Source: JBASRP01 sp044866075 (GTDB lineage: Bacteria > Actinomycetota > AC-67). From it: DNA of 12,394 nucleotides. A model generated the notes under the pieces. It made no database searches. It saw only the letters and a program-made list of their open reading frames with translations, and had not been told where the DNA came from. The translations under genes were made by a program, and so were the position numbers. Where the stretch lies: NCBI GenBank assembly GCA_044866075.1, contig JBIOTQ010000085.1:1-12394 (forward strand), written 5' to 3'. Below, one piece after another: positions 1 through 8,117 of the stretch (positions within the stretch are counted from its first letter, which is position 1; the number at the start of each line of letters is the position of its first letter).

Positions 1-2
1 GG

Positions 3-176
3 CGGCCGGCTGCCTCCAAGAAACCCCCCTCCAAGAAACCCGCCCCCAAGAAGGCGGCGCCTCCCCAGAAACCGGCCGCCAAGAAGAAGCTCGCCGCGAA
101 GAAAGCGCCGGCCAAGCGCACCGCCGCCGCCAAACGACCGTCCCCGAAGCGCCCGGCATCGCGCCGGAAACGCTGA
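3..176 (+). CDS. C-terminal end of a Lys/Ala/Pro-rich, histone-H1-like basic protein (5' part outside window)
   Basis: An open frame enters from the left edge and stops at TGA 174-176, giving the last 57 residues of a protein. The tail is almost entirely Lys, Ala, Pro, Arg and Ser, with SKKP, PKK and AAKK blocks and an end of RRKR. Such tails occur on bacterial histone-H1-like proteins and on the C-terminal extension of actinobacterial HU (HupB), where they bind DNA without sequence preference. They also occur as disordered extensions on unrelated proteins, and no folded domain lies within the window, so the gene is not named. At the DNA level the tail is built partly on a 15-bp tandem repeat. 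It ends 61 bp before the sigma factor gene and probably belongs to a different transcript, because an ECF-type promoter lies between them. Confidence 0.65.
   Translation, partial: RPAASKKPPSKKPAPKKAAPPQKPAAKKKLAAKKAPAKRTAAAKRPSPKRPASRRKR
13..42 (+). repeat. 15-bp tandem repeat coding SKKP-type units
   Basis: CCTCCAAGAAACCC occurs at 13-26 and again at 28-41, a period of 15 bp or five codons. A degenerate third copy, CCCCCAAGAAG, follows at about 43-53. The repeat keeps the reading frame, so it lengthens or shortens the basic tail by whole five-residue units. Confidence 0.75.
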
Positions 177-186
177 GGATCGGGGT

Positions 187-213
187 GCAACCCTCCCGGT
201 CGTCTCCGCGTCT
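187..213 (+). promoter_or_regulatory. Putative ECF-sigma promoter (GCAACC - 16 bp - CGTCT)
   Basis: GCAACC at 187-192 and CGTCT at 209-213 are 16 bp apart. AAC-containing -35 elements and CGTC-type -10 elements at this spacing are the usual signature of ECF sigma promoters. The predicted start near 219-221 gives a leader of about 18 nt before the GTG of the sigma gene, with the purine-rich AAGGAAGCGGGGA inside it. The position directly before an ECF gene suggests that the sigma factor transcribes its own operon. This is inferred from motif match only. Confidence 0.55.
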
Positions 214-237
214 GTCCGGGTAAGGAAGCGGGGAGCA

Positions 238-756
238 GTGGCCGATCGGGACGAGGAGTTCAAGGCCTTCTTCGAAGCGGAGTTCCGTCCGCTGCGCCGT
301 CTCGGCTACCTGCTCACCGGCGATTGGATCGAAGCCGAGGACCTCGCGCAGGAGGCGATGGTGCGCACGTATCGGGCGTGGTCGAGGATCCGCGAACGCG
401 AGCGGCCCGGCGCGTACGCCCGATCCGTGCTCGTCAACCGCCGCCGGTCGATGCTCCGGCGATCGATGGTCGTTCAGAAGCACGCCGAGATGCTCCGTTC
501 CGAGGAGTACCGGCCCGACTTCGGCGAGGAGGGCATGGTTCTCTGGGACGCGATCGGGTCGCTTCCCCGCCGGCAACGCGCGGCCTTGATCCTCCGCTTC
601 TACGAAGACCTGCCCGAAAGCGAGATCGCGCAGATCCTCGACGCGCCCGTCGGCACGGTGAAGTCGCTCGTGCACCGGGGACTCGCGCGCCTGCGCGAAC
701 GGCTCGGCGGTGAATGGCCGGAGACGGAACCGACGAACACCGGGAGCGCACCATGA
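238..756 (+). CDS. ECF RNA polymerase sigma factor, SigE-like family
   Basis: This 172-residue protein has the two-domain layout of ECF (group 4) sigma factors. Region 2 (about residues 9-75) contains the run DWIEAEDLAQEAMVRTYRAW, which binds core polymerase and the -10 element. Region 4 (about 101-156) has LPRRQRAALILRFYEDLP followed by a helix-turn-helix with PVGTVKSLVHRGLARLR for -35 recognition. There is no region 1.1 or region 3 and no C-terminal extension beyond about 16 Pro/Glu/Thr-rich residues. The length and sequence resemble the SigE family common in actinobacteria. The GTG start follows a purine-rich AAGGAAGCGGGGA. Its stop overlaps the start of the next gene (ATGA, 753-756), so the two are translationally coupled. 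The inducing signal is not visible in the sequence. Confidence 0.93.
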   Translation: MADRDEEFKAFFEAEFRPLRRLGYLLTGDWIEAEDLAQEAMVRTYRAWSRIRERERPGAYARSVLVNRRRSMLRRSMVVQKHAEMLRSEEYRPDFGEEGMVLWDAIGSLPRRQRAALILRFYEDLPESEIAQILDAPVGTVKSLVHRGLARLRERLGGEWPETEPTNTGSAP

Positions 757-1475
757 AGATGGAAGAGCACTTCAAGGAGAGCCTGAACCGCGCGGTTGCG
801 AACGAGCCGCCGGTACTCGACGCGTGGGATCGCTTCGAGCAGCGCGCCGGCCACGGACGCCGCGTCCGCCTGTTTGTCGCGATCGCGGCGGCGACGGCGG
901 TCGCGGTCGCGTCGGTGATCGTGGTCCCAAGGCTTGGGACGAGCGGCGGGATCGGACTCGCCACGCAACCGCCCACGCAGAGCCCAACCCCGACGCAGAC
1001 CGCCGATCCGAACGAATTCACCTCGCTTCAGTACTTGGCCGAGTCGTGGATCCTGTCTATCCCGCAGACGTGGACCGAGTCCTCGAGGTTCGAAGGCGTG
1101 ACGTCGCTGCAGCCGCGAGACGTCGAGAACGTGAACAAAGGACTTCCGACGTTCGTGATCGACATACGTCTCGAGGTCGACACGTCGGCCTTCCCGCCCC
1201 CGGAAGGGGAGGACGGAGAGTTCATGCGTGGTCAGCGGGATGACGGTCGCGCGATTTACCGATCCGAGAGCCCCGTGGCGGATGGGAACCACCTCATCAA
1301 GTACCGCATCGATTGGACGAAGCCGTGCGCGTCGACGGCAACCCCGTGTGCGAACAAGCCTCGCACACTCGTGCTGGCGATCCGCGGAAATACCGACGAA
1401 CTGTGGGATCGCTACATCCACGACGCTCAGCTGATCGTCGATTCCGTCGAGTACTCGGATAGCGCCGGCGGGTGA
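753..1475 (+). CDS. Single-pass membrane protein, probable anti-sigma factor of the upstream ECF sigma
   Basis: The 240-residue product starts at ATG 753, overlapping the sigma stop by 4 bp and preceded by GGGAG at 742-746. An upstream in-frame ATG at 714 lies deep in the sigma gene and lacks this site. Residues 1-37 are a charged cytoplasmic segment, residues 38-58 form one hydrophobic helix (LFVAIAAATAVAVASVIVV), and residues 70-86 are a Pro/Thr/Gln linker (PPTQSPTPTQT). Residues 87-240 form an extracytoplasmic domain with two close cysteines in PCASTATPC that could form a disulfide. The layout and coupling match membrane-bound anti-sigma factors. However, the N-terminus lacks the HxxxCxxC zinc motif of ZAS-type anti-sigmas, and I do not recognise the outer domain. 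The anti-sigma role is inferred from context. Confidence 0.75.
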   Translation: MKMEEHFKESLNRAVANEPPVLDAWDRFEQRAGHGRRVRLFVAIAAATAVAVASVIVVPRLGTSGGIGLATQPPTQSPTPTQTADPNEFTSLQYLAESWILSIPQTWTESSRFEGVTSLQPRDVENVNKGLPTFVIDIRLEVDTSAFPPPEGEDGEFMRGQRDDGRAIYRSESPVADGNHLIKYRIDWTKPCASTATPCANKPRTLVLAIRGNTDELWDRYIHDAQLIVDSVEYSDSAGG

Positions 1476-1540
1476 TCCTCGCGAACCGCTAACTCTTCCG
1501 AGAACGGTCGCGACGTGCCGTGAGGGGACGAAGCGCGCTC

Positions 1541-1555
1541 TAGGCTCACTCGGTG
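1541..1555 (+). promoter_or_regulatory. Possible -10 box TAGGCT giving a leaderless comF mRNA
   Basis: TAGGCT at 1541-1546 fits the actinobacterial TANNNT -10 pattern. It ends 6 nt before GTG 1553, and no Shine-Dalgarno sequence precedes that GTG. Transcription would therefore begin at or next to the start codon. No convincing -35 element is visible. Confidence 0.4.
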
Positions 1556-2230
1556 GGTCCGTTCCTCACCTCGATCGGCCTCTGGCTGCCCTCCCAGTGC
1601 GCCGCTTGCAACGCGTGGGGTCGCGCTCCGCTCTGTGTCGCATGTGAGAACAGCGTGCGATGGATCGCGGACGAGGCGTGCGCGAAGTGCGGGCGCCCGA
1701 GCGAGGAACCGGTGCCGCGCTGTCGCGACTGCCGTGATCGCGACCTCGCGTTCGATCGCGCGCGGGCGGCCGCGTCGTACGAAGGCCCGGCGCGCGATAC
1801 GTTGAAGTCGTTCAAGCTCCGCGGCGAGCGACGAAGCGCGCGCGAGATCGCGCGGTGGATGGTGCCGCCGGCGCTCTCGCTCGGGCGCGCCGACGTGCTC
1901 ACGTGGGTCCCGTCGACGCGCCGTGCCGAAGCCGAACGGGGCTTCAACCCCGCAGAGGAGCTCGCGAAGCGCCTGGCGCGGTCGCTCGCTCTGCCCGTCG
2001 CGCGGCTCCTCCGCAAGACGCGCGAGACCGCCGACCAGGCGGGACTCAGCCGGGCCGAACGCCGTGAGAACCTCCGCGGCGCTTTCGCAGCCTGCCGCCG
2101 TGTCCCGGAGCGGGTCCTCCTGGTCGACGACGTCATGACCACGGGCGCCACGGTCGACGGATGCGCCGCCACGCTCAAGGAAAGCGGGGCGAAACGGGTC
2201 ACCGTGGCCACCTTCGCGCGGGCTCCGTGA
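1553..2230 (+). CDS. comF: ComF-family phosphoribosyltransferase
   Basis: This 225-residue protein shows the two parts of the ComF/GntX family. The N-terminal zinc-ribbon region has CxxC pairs at C16/C19, C28/C31, C43/C46 and C57/C60. The C-terminal type I phosphoribosyltransferase fold carries the PRPP-binding loop VLLVDDVMTTGATV (about residues 188-201), with the acidic pair D192-D193. The run RRAEAERGFNPAEELAKRLA (about 123-142) is also typical of the family. ComF proteins are linked to DNA uptake in competent bacteria, but in many other bacteria the role is unknown, so competence is not implied here. The GTG start gives the expected family N-terminus just before the first CxxC. It lacks a Shine-Dalgarno sequence, in line with a leaderless message. 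comF upstream of hpf and secA is a recurring bacterial arrangement. Confidence 0.9.
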   Translation: MGPFLTSIGLWLPSQCAACNAWGRAPLCVACENSVRWIADEACAKCGRPSEEPVPRCRDCRDRDLAFDRARAAASYEGPARDTLKSFKLRGERRSAREIARWMVPPALSLGRADVLTWVPSTRRAEAERGFNPAEELAKRLARSLALPVARLLRKTRETADQAGLSRAERRENLRGAFAACRRVPERVLLVDDVMTTGATVDGCAATLKESGAKRVTVATFARAP

Positions 2231-2246
2231 AAGGCTCGGTTTTCGG

Positions 2247-2275
2247 TTCTCACGCCGGACCCCGGGGGGTAGAAT
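2247..2275 (+). promoter_or_regulatory. Probable housekeeping promoter for the structured RNA / hpf transcript
   Basis: TTCTCA (2247-2252) and TAGAAT (2270-2275) are separated by 17 bp. The -10 box matches TATAAT at five of six positions and the -35 box matches TTGACA at four of six. The predicted transcription start near 2282 falls exactly one base before the 13-bp terminal helix of the downstream RNA (2283), which supports both calls. Confidence 0.65.
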
Positions 2276-2282
2276 CGCCTTA

Positions 2283-2602
2283 CGGTTCCGTCCGGGTCTG
2301 TGGTTGCGGCGGACCGGGAGGTAGGGCGCGGCCGCGAGGCATGCGCTGATCGACCGGTGTGCCTAGTCGATGCTAGTGGCAGGCGAAACGACCCACGTAA
2401 GGCGACCGTTGGTCGCTGAGCATGGTGCCACTTAGGAGTAAGACCTGCCGCGGCGCGCTCGCCGAGTGCGACGCGAGAGGGAGGGAGTGGCCGTGACGGC
2501 GGGCTCGCAAGAGCCGATCGGCCGCGAGGCCGGCGCCCGAGCGGTCGCGAACCCCCGGCAGGCGAGTGTGGGGTCAAAGACCAGGTCAGCCGGACGGAAC
2601 CG
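2283..2602 (+). ncRNA. raiA RNA: Large structured RNA upstream of hpf, probable raiA-motif RNA
   Basis: The roughly 400 bp between comF and hpf are rich in RNA structure. CGGTTCCGTCCGG at 2283-2295 is perfectly complementary to CCGGACGGAACCG at 2590-2602, a 13-bp terminal helix. Inside are: GCC-GCGA-GGC (2331-2340) within a GCGC/GCGC stem (2326-2329/2343-2346); AGTGGCA/TGCCACT (2375-2381/2426-2432) enclosing GCGACC-GTT-GGTCGC (2402-2416); and a 3' domain closed by CCTGCCG/CGGCAGG (2444-2450/2556-2562). That domain holds CGCTCG/CGAGCG (2456-2461/2538-2543), GGCTC-GCAA-GAGCC (2502-2515) and CGGCC-GCGA-GGCCG (2519-2532). Three hairpin loops are GNRA tetraloops. A large RNA motif named raiA is known upstream of raiA/hpf genes in Bacillota and Actinomycetota, and its function is not established. 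The assignment rests on position and architecture, not on a covariance-model hit. Whether it ends as a separate RNA or continues as the hpf leader is not visible. Confidence 0.75.
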
Positions 2603-2637
2603 CCCTTCTTGAACCGACGGGCGCAGAGGGGGTGGGC

Positions 2638-2988
2638 GTGCAAGTCATCGTCAAGGGCCGCGACGCGCAGGTCACCAACGGGCTCAAAGAGAAAGCCACT
2701 CAGAAGGTCGAGAAGGTCACCCGCCTCTTCCCCCGGCTGATCAAAGCCGAGATCGAGTTCACCGAGAACGGCGGCGCGCGCGCGCAGGTTGCGAAGCACC
2801 GGGTCGAGGTCATCCTCACCGCCAAGCAGCACGTCCTGCGCGCGACGGCGCGCGGTCCCGATCCGCTCACCGCGGTCGATCGCGTGATGGCGAAGCTCGA
2901 GACTCAGGTTCGCCGGCTCAAGGGCAAAGTGACACGAAAAGGACGGGCCTCGGGCCCGGGAGCCCCCAGCATCAGAACATCTTCTTAG
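2638..2988 (+). CDS. hpf: Ribosome hibernation promoting factor, short form (HPF/RaiA/YfiA family)
   Basis: The 116-residue product is one S30AE domain (about residues 1-97: QVIVKGRDAQVTNGLKEKAT at the start, AVDRVMAKLETQVRRLKGKV at the end) followed by a basic, disordered-looking tail. Members bind the 30S decoding centre in stationary phase and silence or protect ribosomes. The chosen GTG 2638 is preceded by GAGGGGG (2626-2632) at 5 nt and gives the family N-terminus. The frame stays open back to GTG 2566, but that part lies within the upstream RNA and encodes no conserved sequence; GTG 2632 lies too close to the Shine-Dalgarno site. The C-terminal dimerisation domain of long HPF, the form expected in actinobacteria, is absent, and no frame after the stop supplies it. 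Confidence 0.9.
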   Translation: MQVIVKGRDAQVTNGLKEKATQKVEKVTRLFPRLIKAEIEFTENGGARAQVAKHRVEVILTAKQHVLRATARGPDPLTAVDRVMAKLETQVRRLKGKVTRKGRASGPGAPSIRTSS

Positions 2989-3005
2989 AAAATAGTGCTC
3001 AACCG

Positions 3006-3015
3006 ACCTATAGGT
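3006..3015. promoter_or_regulatory. 10-bp perfect palindrome ACCTATAGGT, candidate operator
   Basis: ACCTATAGGT reads the same on both strands and ends 9 bp before the -10 box of the response regulator gene, in the -35/spacer region. Dimeric NarL/FixJ regulators often bind short dyads here. Autoregulation by the downstream gene is an inference from position. Confidence 0.35.
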
Positions 3016-3024
3016 TGCGTCCGA

Positions 3025-3030
3025 TAGAAT
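3025..3030 (+). promoter_or_regulatory. -10 box TAGAAT of the response regulator gene
   Basis: TAGAAT is the same hexamer found before the structured RNA and prfB. No good -35 element is present (CCGACC at 3003-3008 is the nearest, 16 bp away), which would suit an activator-dependent promoter. Transcription would start near 3037. The resulting leader of about 65 nt contains a small hairpin, GGGGT-CGAA-ACCCC (3068-3081). Confidence 0.45.
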
Positions 3031-3100
3031 CCCGGGAGGGATTTGAGGGGAGCCGGGCCGGCCCGCCGGGGTCGAAACCCCTCATCACATGAGGACTGAC

Positions 3101-3802
3101 GTGACCAACGACGAAGGCGCTCCGCCGGTCGAGAAAAGCCAGGATGCGATCCGCGTCCTGATCGTGGACGATCACGCCCTGTTTCGCCGGGGACTCCAGA
3201 TGGTCCTCGAGCAGGAGCCCGACATCAACGTGGTCGGCGAGGCCGGGGACGGCCAGGAAGCCGTCGAGAAGGCCGGCGAGACGATGCCCGACGTCGTCCT
3301 GATGGACGTTCGCATGCCCAAGCGCGGCGGCATCGAGGCCACCAAGGCCATCAAGGAACTGATGCCGCACATCAAGATCCTGATGCTGACGATCTCGGAC
3401 GAGGAAGCCGACCTGTACGACGCGATCAAGGCCGGCGCGACCGGCTACCTCCTCAAGGAGGTCTCGATCGAAGAGGTTGGCAGCGCGATCCGCTCGGTCC
3501 AGACGGGTCAGTCGCTGATCAGCCCGTCCATGGCGTCGAAGCTGCTCTCGGAGTTCGCGACGATGGTCAAGCGCGCCGACGAGAAGCAGACGGTTCCTCA
3601 GCCGCGGCTGACCGACCGCGAGATGGAGGTCCTGAAGCTGGTCGCGAAGGGCCGCAACAACCGCGACATCGCGAAGGAGCTCTTCATCTCCGAAAACACC
3701 GTCAAGAACCACATCCGCAACATCCTCGAGAAGCTGCACCTGCACTCGCGCATGGAGGCCGTCGTCTACGCAGTGCGCGAGAAGCTGCTCGAGATCAAGT
3801 AG
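3101..3802 (+). CDS. NarL/FixJ-family (LuxR-type) response regulator
   Basis: The 233-residue protein has a receiver domain (about residues 17-131) and a LuxR-type helix-turn-helix (about 168-228). Receiver residues are intact: acidic pair D23-D24 in VLIVDDH, phosphoacceptor D69 in VLMDVRMP, T97 in MLTIS and K119 in GYLLKE. The output domain carries LTDREMEVLKLVAKGRNNRD and SENTVKNHIRNILEKL, so it should bind DNA as a phosphorylation-driven dimer. I place the start at GTG 3101, which has GAGGA at 3091-3095 with 5-nt spacing. ATG 3089, four codons upstream, is the alternative but has no Shine-Dalgarno sequence. No histidine kinase gene lies nearby, so it is an orphan within this window. Its stop is 6 bp from the stop of the convergent oxidoreductase gene. 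Confidence 0.93.
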   Translation: MTNDEGAPPVEKSQDAIRVLIVDDHALFRRGLQMVLEQEPDINVVGEAGDGQEAVEKAGETMPDVVLMDVRMPKRGGIEATKAIKELMPHIKILMLTISDEEADLYDAIKAGATGYLLKEVSIEEVGSAIRSVQTGQSLISPSMASKLLSEFATMVKRADEKQTVPQPRLTDREMEVLKLVAKGRNNRDIAKELFISENTVKNHIRNILEKLHLHSRMEAVVYAVREKLLEIK

Positions 3803-3808
3803 CGGTTC

Positions 3809-5347
3809 TCAGCGCCGCGTACCGCTCTTCTCCTGTATCTCTTTCTTCTCGAGATCTTGGTTAGCCGGGCCCTGCAGTACGCGTCCGTCGGTCCCGAAAC
3901 GCGAGCCGTGGCACGGGCAGTCCCACGAGCGCTCGGCGTCGTTGAACTCCACGCGGCACCCCATATGGGTGCACTCCGACGACACCGCGTGCACGGCGCC
4001 GTTCTCCTCGCGGTAGACGGCGAGGGCCTCCCCGTTGACGTCGACGACGGCGCCGGTTCCCGGCGCGACCTGCTCGAGTCCGTCCCCCGGGGAGAAGATC
4101 TTCCGCGCGAGGCGCGGGACGACGTTGACGTTCTCGGTCACGAACTTCTTGGCCGACGTGAGCGGCTTCTTGCGCGTCGCGTCGAAGGCCTCGGCCCACG
4201 GGTTGTCCCGCCCCATGATCTCGTCGGTGATCATGTGCGCGGCCGCCGTTCCGTTGGTGAGGCCCCACTTCCGGAAACCGGTCGCGACGAACATCCTGTG
4301 GTGGTCCGGCGTGATGCGTCCGACGTACGGCATGCCGTCCATCGTGATGAAGTCCTCGGCGGACCAGCGGTGCGCGATGGGGCCGATCCCCGGCAGGCGC
4401 TCCTGAGCCCACGTGGCGAGCTCGTCGTAGTGGTCCTCGGGGTCGGGATCCTGTCCGACCTTGTGGCTTTCGCCCGACACGATCACCCAGCGCTTCCTTC
4501 CGGCGGTGTGGGGCCGAACGGAGCGAACGGGCGTCTCGGCGTTGATGAACATCCCGTCCGGCGCCCCGTCGCCCATCTCTGCCGCGACGGCGTACGCCCG
4601 GTATGGGTACTCCTTCGCGTAGAAGTTCCCGTCGCCCATGAACGGGATCTGCGTCGCGACGACGACGTTCGACGTCGACAGCATGAACTTTTCCGTTTTC
4701 ACGTGGACGACGCGCGTCTTCTCCTCCGCCTCCGAGACCCGGCTGTGCTCGAAGACGCGGCTTCCGCCGCCGTCGATCGCCGCGGCGAGGCCGATGCAGT
4801 ACGCCCGCGGATTGAACATGGCCTGCCGTCCGAGCCGGACCGCGCCCATGACGGCGAACGGCAACGCCGTTTCCGTGACGAGCTCCGCCGGCAGCCCGAC
4901 GTTCCGGCAGGCCTCGACCTCTTTTCGGACCTGTTCGAGACCGTCGGTCGTCTCCGCCCAGGTGTAAGCGTTCGCGCGCACGAAGTTGCAGTCGATGCCG
5001 AGTTCCTCGACGGTCGCCGCGATGCGTTCGAGCGACGCCGCGTTCGCGGACGCGTAGGCTTCCGCGCGTTCGCGGCCGTGGCGATCGATCAGTTCTTGAT
5101 AGATGAGGCCGTGGAGGGCCGTGATCTTGGCCGTCGTGTACCCGGTCACTCCCGACGCGATGCGGCCGGCTTCGAGGACCGCAACCTTCATCCCCTCGCG
5201 CTTCAGCAAGAGCGCCGCCGTCAGTCCGGTGATGCCTCCGCCGATCACGATGGCGTCGAAGGTCGCCTTGCGCGTCAGAGGTTTGTAGCTCGTTTCTCCC
5301 GTCGTCTCCACCCACAGAGAGGGGTTCCGTTCGTCCAAGCTGCCCAC
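3809..5347 (-). CDS. FAD-dependent oxidoreductase with C-terminal Rieske [2Fe-2S] domain
   Basis: This 512-residue protein is a DAO-type FAD oxidoreductase fused to a Rieske domain. The dinucleotide fold has GGGITG (G36-x-G38-x-x-G41) and an acidic ribose ligand E59 at the end of the second strand. The run DGMPYVGRITPDHHRMFVAT is typical of the FAD C-terminal half. The Rieske domain has CTHMGC (C459, H461, C464) and CPCHGS (C477, C479, H480): two Cys and two His cluster ligands, plus a probable disulfide between C464 and C479 as in respiratory Rieske proteins. The architecture matches Bacillus YhfW-like proteins, whose substrate I cannot name. GTG 5347 is chosen because GAGGAGG lies 5 nt upstream. 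The frame extends to 5503, but that would overlap secA antisense and adds no conserved sequence. It is divergent from secA, and no signal peptide or membrane segment is seen. Confidence 0.93.
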   Translation of the reverse strand: MGSLDERNPSLWVETTGETSYKPLTRKATFDAIVIGGGITGLTAALLLKREGMKVAVLEAGRIASGVTGYTTAKITALHGLIYQELIDRHGRERAEAYASANAASLERIAATVEELGIDCNFVRANAYTWAETTDGLEQVRKEVEACRNVGLPAELVTETALPFAVMGAVRLGRQAMFNPRAYCIGLAAAIDGGGSRVFEHSRVSEAEEKTRVVHVKTEKFMLSTSNVVVATQIPFMGDGNFYAKEYPYRAYAVAAEMGDGAPDGMFINAETPVRSVRPHTAGRKRWVIVSGESHKVGQDPDPEDHYDELATWAQERLPGIGPIAHRWSAEDFITMDGMPYVGRITPDHHRMFVATGFRKWGLTNGTAAAHMITDEIMGRDNPWAEAFDATRKKPLTSAKKFVTENVNVVPRLARKIFSPGDGLEQVAPGTGAVVDVNGEALAVYREENGAVHAVSSECTHMGCRVEFNDAERSWDCPCHGSRFGTDGRVLQGPANQDLEKKEIQEKSGTRR

Positions 5348-5352
5348 CAGTA

Positions 5353-5359
5353 CCTCCTC
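5353..5359 (-). promoter_or_regulatory. Strong ribosome binding site GAGGAGG fixing the oxidoreductase start
   Basis: On the minus strand GAGGAGG is followed by TACTG and then GTG (5347-5345). It is one of the best Shine-Dalgarno sites in the window and removes 52 upstream codons from the longest open frame. Confidence 0.8.
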
Positions 5360-5445
5360 AGTTCGTCCGCGTATCGCATCTACCCGGGGGCCAGACGGGA
5401 TACACGAGACGAGCCCGGCCTGCTGCACAAAGCCCTGCGCCGGGC

Positions 5446-5451
5446 CATAAT
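5446..5451 (+). promoter_or_regulatory. Possible -10 box CATAAT for a leaderless secA transcript
   Basis: CATAAT matches TATAAT at five of six positions and ends 8 nt before ATG 5460, the same distance as TAGAAT before prfB. No Shine-Dalgarno sequence lies in front of secA. No good -35 element is seen, and the first base breaks the TANNNT pattern. Confidence 0.4.
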
Positions 5452-5459
5452 GGCCGGCG

Positions 5460-8113
<2,654 letters not shown>

Positions 8114-8117
<4 letters not shown>

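Noticed and set aside
2566..2637. Upstream N-terminal extension of HPF from GTG 2566
   Set aside because: These 24 codons fall within the 3' part of the structured RNA, including an arm of its terminal helix; the Shine-Dalgarno site at 2626-2632 points to GTG 2638.
2231..2637. RNase P RNA, tmRNA or SRP RNA in the comF-hpf gap
   Set aside because: The conserved cores of these RNAs (GGAAAGTCCGG type, a tRNA-like acceptor with T-loop, and the SRP Alu/S domain tetraloop context) were not found.
1546..2832. Minus-strand open frame of 428 codons across comF, the structured RNA and hpf
   Set aside because: Low-complexity Arg/Ser/Pro translation with no domain; it lies opposite two clear genes and a structured RNA.
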